Made by a program: the position numbers and the translations under genes. A DNA stretch of 64,000 nt from Lates calcarifer (Eukaryota; Chordata; Actinopteri; Centropomidae), in contig NC_066837.1 of NCBI RefSeq assembly GCF_001640805.2, positions 28,024,789 through 28,088,788 on the forward strand, read 5' to 3'. The notes under the pieces are model-generated. The model had not been told where the DNA came from. It worked only from the letters and a program-made list of their open reading frames with translations, and ran no database searches. Each line of letters opens with the position of its first letter. Position 1 is the first letter of the stretch. Positions 14,155-26,650 of this stretch are shown here, piece after piece.

Positions 14155-15753
14155 GTGAGAAGTAATGATATGTCAACTTTCTTATACAAACTATATTTCT
14201 ATGTTCAAAATATTCACTTAACATTAAAAAAAGAAACATTATTTAAAACCATGCCTTTATAAGAGAGGCCTTGAATTCTAATTTCCCCTATTTTGTATCA
14301 TAACCCAAACTTAAGTTCCCTCTATGTTTACCTGATTAACCAGTACAACCAGCAGTCAAGTCATACTCACTACTCTGCTGTTCTTTTTGACAGAGATCGT
14401 TTTCATTCATTAAATAATTCAAATTATGTCTACTTTGTCATTTGTTCAGGTGGTGTCACTGTCAGTGTAACTCCAGACTTTCTGCACAGGTGTTTCATAT
14501 TAAAAGCCTCAAATGGCATAATCCCCGCCTTTCCTGGTAGGCTGTTGATTTAATGCTTCAAGATTGTGTATGCACTTTCCAACATTGTACCAGGTGTGTA
14601 GGCAAATAGGCAAAAACTGCCTCAAGAAAAAAGGGTACATGCACGCTAAATATATGTTCCAAAAAGACAAATTATTAAGCATTGTACTGATTTGACATTA
14701 TGTCTAAATAATTATATTCACTTGCTACATCACTATATTCAAACGATCTTTCTTTCTTGATGTTAAGCATTTGACTGAACACCAGTTATTGATATGGAAT
14801 TTACCCCTCTGAGTTTTGTAAGTATTATAAATAATTTGATGTGATCTACCTGTGATTCACATGTGGGTTGAATCAAGCCAAATCTTTTCTTGGTTGCGTG
14901 TTGGATATTACTTGGTGAAAACATCGTAATTGTATTCAATAAATTATATTTTGCTGAGTATCTATACTGTAGGCAGATGCACCTTTTTCTTTTCATCAGT
15001 AGAAGGTCCTAAGTTTTACTGACGCTAATTTAACACAGATTATAGTAAATGAAAAGTGTTGTTAAAAATAGGATTTCAGAATAGCACAGATACAGCTACA
15101 GATTAAATGAGTGCTGAGGATTATGCTGAATTTATAATGTAAACTATAATATGGACTATACAGGTAATTCCACAGGTAGTCCCACTCCTCCTATTTTTCA
15201 TTATGTATTTATTTTACCCAGTCTTGGTCATTAATTTGAGTGCTGACTTTCTGTTTTTTCTTTATTGTATAAAGATGTTTCTGGCAACCAATGAAAGTGG
15301 GATTTTAAGAATTTCAGGCCACAAAAACAGAAATACAGAAAAAAGTATGAGCAGTGCCAGCTGCCAACCATCTGCCAGTGTCTTTTATCTGCTTGTGATT
15401 TCTGTCAGTTACTTTTCATTTCATTTTTTGACATCCCAAGAATGGATTTAACTCAGTATATGGTTTGCACTTAATTTTCTGCCATCTGCCTTAGTTTTCT
15501 ATTTCTCATATGCTCATTCCTGGGTCATATATTTTACATCATTTTATAGGAAGCATTCTACATCCTTTACGCTCTATGCTGTGTTGCTTAGAGCAACAAT
15601 CTTATAGACATGAGGAATCGTAGCCAAGAGGTCAGAGTTCTGCAAGCAGCTCAGTATTAGTGGTAGTCTAGTCTCTATCTGTTGACGAGACTGCCTTAAG
15701 TCTTTTTCTGCATCAATATGTCCTTCATACTTTATCTTAGAAAAATTACTAAA

Positions 15754-15755
15754 AT

Positions 15756-15790
<35 letters not shown>
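15754..15790. repeat. (TA)n microsatellite
   Basis: About 37 bases of near-perfect alternating TA, with one irregular step at about 15765. It is intronic. Confidence 0.9.
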
Positions 15791-15791
<1 letters not shown>

Positions 15792-16544
15792 AAAATCCCA
15801 GTCTTGTCAGTCTTTTCACTGCTAATTGCACCAGATTGTATGCACATGGAGGAAATGAAGTTTACAAAGTGTTAAACTGATCTGTTCTTCTGGTAACACA
15901 GAGCAGGAAACATTTACATAGTTTTACAGGGAGTTTGACATAATAATTAGAAGATATTAGTTGCAGACATTTCAGGAATATTTTCACTGTGTCAGGTTAC
16001 AAAAGACAAGTCTGAGTCAGTGTAGTGTGGGCAATCACTCAAGTAAATTGCCAATCAATCAATAACCACTGACGACAAAATCAAGGTATCCCATTATTCT
16101 TAGAGGATGTGTACATGGAGTACCAGAGATTTTTAAAACTTTACTGCAGCTGATATAAATGATTAGCAATTCAGCCTCTCTCTTACAAATGAAAAGTTGA
16201 ATTATGAGTGATAAAATGCCAGACTGCTTAATTCAAGAGGAATTTTTGTTTCTACTTCCTTACTTAGTCTGGTATGACCAGTACTGTAGCTTATGCTGGC
16301 TACTGTTGTCTAATGCAAGGGAAAGTAAGAGTGACATTACCCACATGCCTGTGTGAGTTCACTGCCTTTTTGACTCCTCTCTGCTACACTAATGTTCCAG
16401 GACATTTTAACAAATGTCACATTCCAGTGGTTTCATCTATAAAATTAAATACTACAGTTCCTCAGCAGGAGGCATTTCCTGCTCGTGGTTCTGCTCCGTA
16501 ACACTTGTCTTTAAAACAACTTACTCAAATGATTTTGGGGCACT

Positions 16545-16885
16545 TGGGGGCAGTGGAAACAAGTGGTAAATACAACACTGACATATCATCACCTTCTAAA
16601 TTGATTTGGCTAACACATTAACACAAATTTGCCTTTTTACAAGCCAGCACTTACAGAACAACATTTGTGAAACATTTGTGTTTCTGGCCACCCAATGACT
16701 GTGTTGTCAAAAATGCACTTTTTGGACTGTGTTTGGTTTCTACCGACTTCAAAGGGAAATATCTGGCTTTGTAGCTGCTAAATGCTCCACTTCGTTTGCC
16801 AGTTAGTTGCTAACTATGGCTGGCTGTCATTTGGTACTGAGAAGGTAGTGTGCACTGTTACTGCCACTTATAGCTACAGTTGCCA
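16545..16885. repeat. Percomorph interspersed repeat (gggggcagtggaaac ... tagctacagttgcc)
   Basis: Blocks such as gctaacacattaacacaaattt, ttgtgaaacatttgtgtttctggccacccaatgac and gctgctaaatgctccactt, in this order, match a dispersed repeat I recognise from spiny-rayed fishes. The copy is fairly complete but diverged. The class is not known to me. Confidence 0.5.
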
Positions 16886-19800
16886 TAATCATATAGTTTA
16901 AACCCATGTTAACCTATTAAACAGTCACGAGGCACAGTATCATTTAGCAGTTGTGTATGTGAATTTAAGTCATGTGATTTTTTTTTATTTGTATGCTAGA
17001 GTTGAATTATTAGCAGAATTATTTTTTTCCAGAGTACATTTGAAGAGGAGCATGCAGGTAATAAAGACAGAGATCTTCACAGATTCAAAGAGCTATAAAA
17101 CCTTTAAATCATAGGAAATCAGCACAATGATATGGTAAAGAAGCTGTGGCCATCCCATAATAGAGTTGAGAATTTTCCTTCAAAAACGACAGGTGTTGCA
17201 ATGTTACATCCTTAAAAATAATCATTTTGTCCAGGCTAATCTCTCTGTTTGGACATATGTTAAATATATAAAAAATCTGTGCACCATCAACAGACTTAAA
17301 GAAAATAAAGCATGACTCCTGCGTATGATGAGGATGTGCTCAGAGTTGTGGAGGTGCTCGGGTTCATTAGCCTCACTTTTCCAAGGCTGAGCCAAGGTAC
17401 TGACCCTGAATACCTCTGCGTGGCACAGGAGTTAATAGGATCCCGGGACTGTTGAGCTAAACCACGTCAGGGTGAGGAACAGATCATAGCTGGCGCTGAT
17501 TACTCCTTATGACTCAGTTCTCCTGCCTTTTTTTATATGGAGAAAATTTAATTCCACATCAAGGGCATTGCAGGGATGTAGTCCCTTAGGTTCTTCCTGT
17601 TGTTGATGTGACATACTTTTATTTTTTTTTTGTTATTTTGGTTATATAAGATTAGATAAACATTTTTTCTTACATCCCTCTGAGCAAAAGAAGTATTACA
17701 CAGGATGTAAATAACACCACGGAACAATATATTTCTGATATCAGTTTCGCCAAAATACATTCAAGATATTTGATTTTTTTTTGAAAAATCCAATTTATGG
17801 AAAAAAGCAACATTTTTTTGCAGGCATGTAGCTGTGAAAGTGAGTCATCACAGCCAAGAACTAGTAGCAATCTCATGAGAATATTTTACTCTAATGGTTG
17901 ACCTCTGGCTCTGCCCATGGGCCAACCCCCCCTCTGCACCTTATCTATGATCTAATTATTTCGATTTGCCATCCCATAGATGGATGAAAATTTGCCTGTA
18001 TGCTGGCTGCATTCCTCTGTTGTCTTCTTGCATCTGAGTGGCCTTACTTAACATCTCCCTGTGTTCTACCTGGATAAAAAGAGGCTGGATGCCTAATCAT
18101 TCACTGTAAGATATAATCGTCTGCTGCTCTTTGATGTATTTCTTTCAAACCCAACAAGGCAATCATTATACATCCGCTGTGGAATTCTGGAAGCATATGT
18201 AGAACATTTTCTCTTACATTGAAATACAAGAAATAAGTTGAAGCTGTGACCTTTTACTATGTCACATTATAGATTTGAATGATAGTAATGACATTTAGCA
18301 CAGAGCTTCTGAAAATGACACCTCCCATGAATCATCTTGGTTATATTTTGATGTCTTTTTCTGAGCTCAGCCTGCGCTCAGTCCTTGAAGGGTATGATTG
18401 AACGGCTGGTAGATTAGGTTAATTTAAAAATAAAGACATGCACAGTTAAAATGCCATTGAGGAGGCAAAACAGAGAAAACATGATAGCTAAATGTGGGTG
18501 ATTAAGTCCTGATCCATGGTTAATGAGCATATTGCAGCGACAACTCTCGGTTAAAACCTCCCGTCAAAGACAGACTAAGCTCAATTGATCTGGCGTGACG
18601 TGATTCATTTGCTGTGGGGTGTCTCTTTCCCTCTGCCTCTGATCCATACCTCCACTTGCCTCATGCTCCGACAACTGCCGGCTTCTATCTCTGTTCTCCA
18701 GCTTATGCACAGCTTAACATCAGGCTGATAAAACACAAAGGTTATCCTTCCAACCTCTATCGATTTAGTATTGTTACCCTCTTCGCTGGCCAGCTTCCTC
18801 ACAGAAGCTAAGTGGATGCTGTGAGGGAAATCTTAATCACCCCCTACTAATGCAATCGGTCACTGTGATTTTGGAAGTGAATAATTATTGTTTGAAGGTG
18901 ATTGTTTTAGTCGGCAGGAGAGAAATTGGCTGCTGCTGCTATTCCCATCTTTGTATTGGCTTCACATTGGTCATGGGTTCTTTCTAATTGCAGAGGAGAC
19001 AGACAGAAACTGGCTTGTTAGGATAATGTGTAAGGTTGGAAAATAATGTGGCTGTTTTCACACTTACATGGTAGTAAAAGGGTAATGTAAATTTGACAAT
19101 ACTCTAGGTCCCATTCCTGGTGTTAAAGGAGCACATTGTGAGCCTTGCTAAATCAAGGCTTGAGAAAAGATGAGCTAAAAGCACTGTAATTGAAGGTTTT
19201 AGTTACATAGAGAGCATAGAGAGGGGAACATAACACTCATCACAGCACAAGGCTTGAATAGAGAGCAAGGGTAGAATTCAATATGAAACGTATTATATGT
19301 GCATATACCTCCTGAAGGCATTTCTACTATTTAACTGAAAGTCCTGACAGTTGACTCAAAATAAGGTATGGTGAAATGTAATTTCCCATTCATAATAGAC
19401 TTGCAGCTTACTCTAATATTATAGAAAATGATTGCTGCTTAAAAACTGTAAATTACATCTGACAAGCCCCAAAGACACTGGCAGCTATCAGGAGGCCTTG
19501 GCATTACACAGTGACAGGTAATGAATGGCAAGATCAGCGAGCCTGGGCCAATGAGAAATCCAGGTTGAGAATGTGCTGCCTGTTTATTGGTGCTTAATGA
19601 AAAACAATTTATCTAAATCATCACCAGGGAGGGTTTCTGGTTAAAGCTCTGGAAAGAAGGCTAGCATTTCTGTCAGTGACAAATGTGCTGTTGTTTTTCC
19701 AATTCAAACTGAATTGACGAGAGAAAACACAGCCATTTGGACCAGGAGTGCAGTCGCTAACCACAGTTCCACCAGACAATTCTTGTTGATGCATGGATGT

Positions 19801-21763
19801 TGTAGTTTAAGCAAGATTAAAGACTCCAAGAAATTAACATTTAAAGCTGCACCAGTCCATATTTTCATATTGGAATAAATGATCAAGCATAATGTGAAGG
19901 AATTCACACGTAGTGACAAACCAACAGAGAATTATTATCACCCAACTCCACAGTTTCCCTGAGCTCGAGGGAACTTTTTAGTCTTTTTAACTCACTGTTT
20001 TGATCTTTTGGTAGAAACCGCTCTCATCAGCTTTGTTTCCACAGCAGGAGGCTTTTCTTCGGAGGAAAAAACTTTGATTAAACACCCATTGATTAAACAC
20101 ATATTACCTACATGGCACCAAAAGGCAGACAGATAAAGAAAAACAAAACTAGAATAGCAAATATTTGATCTACCTCATACAAGTCGTTGTGTTACTGACT
20201 TGTTCCTTTGCCCTAATGTGGACAAAAAAAATCAGTTTATTCAGCTTGAATATTAAAAAGAGATAATGAAGGATTTCAACTGCTAGCTTACATATTAGCA
20301 CTTTGCTACATCTCATGTAGCCATATTTGTAATTTTTTAAAATCCTTTTTTTGTTGTTGTTTTCATCTTTCACTCTATATGTACTGTGCGTGTATACTTA
20401 CTTGTGAATTACATCAAAAAGAGCAAATTAAAATTTTGATTATGATTTTGAAAGGATAGGGAGTATGATAAGATTGCCTTCCCAAGAAAAACGACAGAAT
20501 CAGTCATTTCAGCAAGGACCTCAAAATGATTAATGTTTACATTGAAGTGCATTGGGAGCCTTCTGGCAGCCCAGTGCATTATGAAGAGGTCAGGTGATCT
20601 ACGGTAGATGGATAGGACAAGCAAAACATCAGACTGATCTGAGCTGCCCATAGGTTCAATGTGTTGTTATGGATGCATGCATGGGCATATGCATTGTCAT
20701 TTAAGTAAGAATAAAGTAAGAATAAACACATCAAATATTGTGTAATGTATAAAGAGAGACCTTGTTGTAAAGCCTACAACCCTACAAAATTGCAGCTTTT
20801 CCCCTTAAATGTTCTGATAATGGATTTTTTCCTGTTTAAAATTTCATATGAATAAATGTATTCGTTTTAGTATGTATTAGTAGCACAGTCTGATTAAGAA
20901 GAATGCCAGTTTCTTAAAATATATTATACACCTATTCAAACACCTCTTCTTTTGCCAAGGAGGAATTCATGTGACCATTTTATCTCCCTCCACAAAGACT
21001 CTAAATGTCATTAAGTGAAAGAAATATGCGTTGTATAATTCCTGGTCTTATTGAATTCTGTAATGACTATGATAGCTCTGGTAGAAATATTCCAAGCATG
21101 AAATTGGAGGCTTCTACCACTGTTGCACTGTTAAATTTGAAATTAGAATTTTGTTGGAAGGAGAAATGCTAAGAGATGACATGCTAAGGGACTGGCTGAT
21201 AAAGAAAACAACATACTGTATATGCAGATTCGTGCATGCCTGGCCTAATCCTGTGTTTGTACAGCATTTAATTGTAACAAGAGTACAAGCTCCTGTACTT
21301 TACTGTTACATGGTAGGACAAATCATTTCAGGATTTTTCAAACCACCTGTGTGCTTCAGGTGTACTTTTTGGTCTGTATTGGTTTATACAATATTTCACC
21401 TCTTGTTGCTGTGAACAAGCTTCATCTTATTTTGGAGAGAGATGATGAAAACTCCAAGTCTTCAGCTCACAGTTCACACACACAGCCATCGGAGCCATGG
21501 CAACAGAAGAGCAAGAGTCACACTTATGAAATGAAGTTGGAAATATAGCAGAGTTGTTTGCCAAGCATAAGTCTGACGTGTGGCAGAAGCCAGGACTTTT
21601 CTGCTGACACTGCTTCTCTAACATCTCTCTTCTACCTTCTCTCATCTTCCTATCGTTCCACCTCTTTACTCAAAACCCACCCTTCAAATCCTCTCTTCTC
21701 CCGTCTTCCCTCACATGTGTGCACCTTCTCTTCCTCCTCCCTTTCTCTCTTTCCTGCTCTTAG

Positions 21764-21923
21764 ATTATGGTGTTGACAGATCCGGAGTTTGAGAGCAGTG
21801 TGCTCATCAGCTCTGATGAGGGAGCCTAGTTACCAGAAGTACCGTCTCACATTCTACATCCTTAGCCTTTTATTCCATCCCAGTGAAGAGGACTGGGCCT
21901 TAGCCTACAGCCACGACCAAAAG
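21764..21923 (+). CDS. sorcs3: SorCS exon (window exon 2) with a +1 frameshift and in-frame TAG
   Basis: The acceptor is tcctgctcttag and the donor is gtgaga. The 5' part reads IMVLTDPEFESSVLISSDEGA in frame. It then meets TAG at 21827-21829. One base over, the expected protein resumes with SYQKYRLTFYILSLLFHP and EEDWALAYSHDQK. The exon is 160 nt, whereas both neighbours are phase 0, so 159 nt is expected. This is a single-base insertion relative to the family within 21825-21831. Both halves are otherwise well conserved and both splice sites are intact. That favours a sequencing or assembly error, or a very recent mutation, over an old pseudogene. Because the exon is phase 0/0, skipping it would keep the frame but lose about 53 propeller residues. 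Confidence 0.93.
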
Positions 21924-22728
21924 GTGAGATTGCTTGATGTCGTCTCTTTTATGTCCTCACCACAATTAGCTGCATGTGATTTACTTATAGCCATCTCTAG
22001 TTTTGTGTTAATCACAGCACATATTGACAAGAACATGTTGTTTTCAGCTGTTTAGCTAATGATGATGACGAGCATGAACTGTTTCTGAAATAAAGAAACA
22101 GGCCTTTATCTAACCCAGTGCACCAAAGACACACTGAGGTGGTCAGAAGTGGTCAGGGTTGCATATGCCCACTTTTTTTTTTTTTTTGTGGCATTTTTGC
22201 TTCATTTGATAGTTAACAGTGAAGAGCAACTCAGGAAACATAGGGAGAGAGGGAGGCAACAAAGGTCCTCAGCTGGAATCAAACCATGGATGTTGCACAA
22301 TTTTTTGGTGGGTCCATCCAAAAATTATTTAATATTCATACTTAATTGTTAGCTTAGCAGCTAACAGAGTCTTCTTCTTCTTCTTTTCTTTTTTTTTTTC
22401 AAAGATTTACAGTTTAATTGGAGCCACATTACATGGTCCTATTACTGGATCCTTCCAGAAAACTGATTACAAAAATTATGAGGAATTTCTGACCTATGAC
22501 AGAAAGAAATACTTTTCTTTTCAGTGTGAAGTATTTGCCGGTAGTACAGTAGTGGCTTAACAGTGAAAAAGCAGCCGTGTAGTATAATAATTAGAATGAA
22601 AGCAGCATTTCTAAAAAAGAGAAGCTCGGACTGGTAAGTGTAGTGTTACTGTGTTGTTTTACTAATGCAAATGATGTTGTGGACATGCATGTAATGCTTA
22701 ATGTGCCATGGAAGCAATTACAATGCTG

Positions 22729-23417
22729 TAGGGCTGCAACGATTAGTCAACATAATCGACGACAGTCGATTGTAAAAATTCGTTCGACGCAGAATTTTAC
22801 AACCATAAAACCAGAGACTTTATAAAAGGAACTTTTTCACTTGTTATTGTAATGTACTATAAAAGGTGCTGGGGGCAGTATTGGCTCCACTGAATGTCAT
22901 GACTGCATTACAAATGCAACGTCATTCCCGGCCCTCCCAAGAAAAGCAAAGAAAAAATGTAAATATCAAAAGATCGTTTGAGTTTGCATTTCTCTCCCCG
23001 CTTCCTGTTTCTCGTGCGTCTCTGCATGTGTGTCTGCACACAGGAGCAGAAGAGCAGCAGAGGAGACGGGTTGATAACTCCACATGTTAAGCAAGAAAAT
23101 CTCCTATAAATGTTGTTAGTCTCCCTAAACATTGGAAATGTCAGCTCAAAATATCAGCCACTGTGAGCAGATAGCACAAATAAAAAAGAGAAATATTTTT
23201 TATACATGCTATCTGCTCACAGTGGCTGTACTGGCAGTTAGAGGCTAGCTCTAGTCCTCTCCTGAGGTAAAACATGCACTGGAACCCAGAGCAGGTGCTG
23301 GTCCTATAGGAAGCAGAGATGATTGTGACTGAAATAATCATTAACTCATCGACTAATCGGACAAATAATTAAATAAAGATTTTTTGACTACCAAAATAAT
23401 CTTTAGTTGCAGCCCTA
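22729..23417. mobile_element. Non-autonomous hAT-like DNA transposon, 689 bp
   Basis: The left end tagggctgcaac is the exact reverse complement of the right end gttgcagcccta, giving a 12 bp terminal inverted repeat. Flanking 8-mers caatgctg (22721-22728) and cagtgctg (23418-23425) match at 7 of 8 positions, as expected for a hAT target-site duplication. Internal text such as cgattagtcaacataatcgac is typical of fish hAT MITEs. There is no transposase ORF. It contains a perfect 22 bp hairpin at 23155-23228. Confidence 0.85.
23155..23228. repeat. Perfect 22 bp inverted repeat inside the hAT-like element
   Basis: Arm 23155-23176 (cagccactgtgagcagatag plus ca) is perfectly complementary to arm 23207-23228, with a 30-base AT-rich loop. 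A perfect arm inside an otherwise diverged element is striking. In RNA it would form a strong hairpin. Confidence 0.9.
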
Positions 23418-23540
23418 CAGTGCTGGTAATTTTGTAAATTTTTCCTGGTTTTATTTTGGACTGGACCTTTTTCTGTCAACAGGAAACAGCTGCAGTCAAC
23501 AATTTCAGATGTAGATGATATTTGAGTTAAGATTTTTTAT

Positions 23541-23850
23541 TTCATAGGCAGAGGTACATACAATATCAGCCAAAAACATCAGCCCCTCAAAGCGATTCTT
23601 AGTCTTACCAGTCTTCATCATGATGTCACCTTCACTGGGCTTTGTCACACAGTATGGAGCTCTAGTACATCATCTTCACACAGTGCTCTAAGATTGTACT
23701 CCAGCAAAGGTCTGCCATGAAGGTCAATGACTATGACATGAGAGCCAAAGAGATAGCCCTGCAGGGGGAACCTGGTGCTGGAGGGTGATGATTGATGAAC
23801 AGTGGGAACTGTAGCAAACTTGTCAACGGCAGAGCTTTAAAAGATTGTCA
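23541..23850 (-). pseudogene. Unidentified coding-like remnant, minus strand, frameshifted
   Basis: Read on the minus strand from 23830, one frame stays open for about 62 codons and looks protein-like: FPLQGYLFGSHVIVIDLHGR followed by PLLEYNLRALCEDDVLEL. It ends at a TGA at about 23646. In the neighbouring frame it continues at once as TKPSEGDIMMKTGKTKNRFE, then GLMFLADIV. Upstream, the same frame is broken by several stops. I do not recognise the protein. It lies antisense within a SorCS intron, next to a hAT element. A decayed retrocopy or a transposon-derived ORF fragment is likely; chance cannot be ruled out. Confidence 0.4.
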
Positions 23851-26329
23851 CTACATGAACCAAAGTTTTTTATTGGCAGAAAGGGTTTCAGTATCTAGGA
23901 AGTAATTCTGCATCAAAGGTGAACAATTACATGTCTAAATCAAAAAGTTTCACTCAGACATACAGAAATAAACACTGACTGTGTTAACCAGGTTGTACAA
24001 ATATCCTATTATTTTTATCTTTTTGATCAAGTGTATTACATTTGGTTGAATCTTGCTAATTGGGTAGCATTTATATTTGCTTTCTAAAGAATCTCTTCTC
24101 TGAACTTACATCTACCTCTAACTCTTATTTTCACATATTAACCATTTGGTCAAAGAAAGAAAAATAAAAAAATAAAGAAAAAAATCACAAGGATCAAAAC
24201 TTTAATTTGAGCTCCACTACTCTGCTCCAGCATTAAAACGCAGCATGAAAATTTGGCTGCAGCTATTTTTGGCTGCGAGACTAACTATTAAGACGAACAA
24301 GGTAGCCAGGTTCAAGAAGTTCAAATCTCTGTGAAGTCTGGGTAGGAGTGAAGTTAAAAGAGAGGTACTATCTGCCTTCAGCCAAGGTTCTGGGCAAAAC
24401 ATGAAATTATTCTGATGGATTTCAAGGAGTAAAAACTACTCATCAGTCACTGCTGTTACATTATTCCAAAACAGCCTTTCCTATCGTTAATTAAAAACAG
24501 CCCTCAGCAGCTTACATTATCTATAAAAATTACAGTGTATACAAAATGTTCGTGTGCCTGCCTAAGCCATGAAATAGACTCAAAAGATCAATGGCAGTAA
24601 CAGTTATTGATCTCACTGATTAAATACATCTCAGACATGAAGGCAGGATATACATCAAGCAGCAGAGAAAAAGTTCAAGTAGGCTGAGGTATCTGAGACT
24701 TGGATTTGGGAACTCAACATTAACAAGGTAGAGGGGGTCAAAGCGTGCAGTGATCACAGGTATTATGAGGATGTGACTAATGAGACTATAATTTGCGTCA
24801 CCATCAGGACACATCAGCACTCAAAGCTAAAGGCCCAGGCGTGATTACCACCTCTGCCAGACTCATCTTTATTCCCCTCCCCTGAATGTGTCATCCACAT
24901 ACTGCAGCCACCTCCCCAGGGCTGTTGTTGCAAATAAAGAATATGTTCTTCATCTAGTTCATTAAAAGAGGTTTACACAGATATTATTGGTTGCTTAATT
25001 CGACCTGATTTCCCTCGCAGCCTCAACACTTCATCTCAACTGTTGAGCCAGCAGTGAAAAGCTTTAATATGCTCATTTTCAGCTTGTAACAGGCTAATAG
25101 TTTTCAGACTGGGTCAGTCTGAATTTAATCAGCTGTAAGTTGGTGCTTAGCCGTGGTTAAGTGCAGCCCTGAGGACTTAACTTTGAGGCAGGAGTGAAAT
25201 TCTGAGACATCAGAAACCATGTCAGGACAAACAGGCTGAGGTGAAGTATTTGTTGTAGTTCTTGATTCTCTTTTATGACTTTTATTTTAAATTAACATTC
25301 AGGTCAGCCCCCTCCTAGAGTAAATTGAGGTATTTTTAGATTTAGAACTCTTAGTGACCTTTCCAGGCTCTTCTCTCTTGACTGTGAGGGGTTTGTGGAG
25401 ACAATTACTCATTGATGTAGTCCCAAGTTGGCTTCTGAGAATAAGGCCAGTGTTGCTGCTGCCAACTGAGTGAGTTATGTAAACAGCCTGATACAGAAGA
25501 ATAGTGGAAAAAAGCTCCACACATAGAATAGATAAGAGTTGTCTTATTTTATTCCCTATGAACTGCTTGAGCTCCCAGTAGACTGGGTGTTAGGGCATCA
25601 TGCCTAAAATCCTTCTTTTCTCTCTCTCTTTTAGACAAAGGCTCAGACAAGTGCAGGCTGTTTCTTCTAATTTCCTCACTTATTCATGAGAGACCTTTGT
25701 GCCCTGTAGCTGATGCGAAAACTATAATATTTTTGATGGTGTTTTGGCAGATATTATATCGAATTTTAAGGATGCTGCAGAGAAATACATTTCTCAAAAA
25801 AGACAAAAAGAAGATAAACATTCATATTATGTGCAGTGGAACTATAGGAATTTGTAAACAGACCTTCTATCATGGCAATAAATATCCCCATATGTCTGCT
25901 TATGCCTCAGTAAACATGAGAGACAAGGCCATGACTCTCTAATGGACTGTGTAGTAATTAGCTCATTCAATAATTGCATCAAGAGTATAGTGCTGTACAC
26001 TGTAATCAAACATTATTTGCAATCAGCCATTTTCTTACATGAATTTCTGACCTATGACAGAATGGAATCTTTTTCTAGATACTAGTCAAAATAAATAAAT
26101 AAATATTATCCATTGTTATTAATTCCTGTATCCCATGTGCTGTTATTAAAGAATACTTTTTTTAGCACTGCATGATGAAGTAAGAAGACTTTTGAGAGAC
26201 ATATTAAAAAAATTAGTACCTAGAAAAAGTCAAGTTTCAAAAGCACAATGCATTGATAGCATCTCAGACAAATGTATAGTTGTAACATAAGCTTCTTGCA
26301 AAATTAAGCATGCTGTGTATGCAGTATTA

Positions 26330-26650
26330 GCACTTGTAATAATAAGATATGATGATGCTTATATGCTCACAATGACAAGGCTAACACTCTAATGTTTAGC
26401 AGGTGTAATGTTACCATAGTCACAATCTAGCATGTTAGCATGCTAACATTTGCTAATTAGCCAAGTAAATCTGAACAGAAAAAGAAAGCCCCAATCCATC
26501 CAATAGTTGCTGACACTTTTCATTCACAACCATAAATGTTGACCTCATGGTGGGATTAAAGGAAAATTCAAGGGATAGTAATTGTAATATAGGCACATCA
26601 TCTTGGAACCATGAACTCTGTGGAAATCCATGTGGTAGGTGTTGAGAAAA
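26330..26650. repeat. Percomorph interspersed repeat (gcatgctaacatttgctaattagc family)
   Basis: The order tgtttagcaggtgtaatg, then agcatgttagcatgctaacatttgctaattagc, then aatccatccaatagttgctga, then aaatgttgacctcatggtgg is that of a very abundant spiny-rayed fish repeat. The middle of the usual unit is missing in this copy. The class is unknown to me. Confidence 0.65.

Larger units (their letters stand above)
14155..21763 (+). other. SorCS intron between window exons 1 and 2
   Basis: A 7.6 kb GT-AG intron. It holds the (TA)n tract near 15754-15790, a percomorph repeat at 16545-16885, and AT-rich unique sequence. A stretch at about 19470-19640 has the look of a conserved non-coding element. 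No coding region is supported. Confidence 0.8.
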
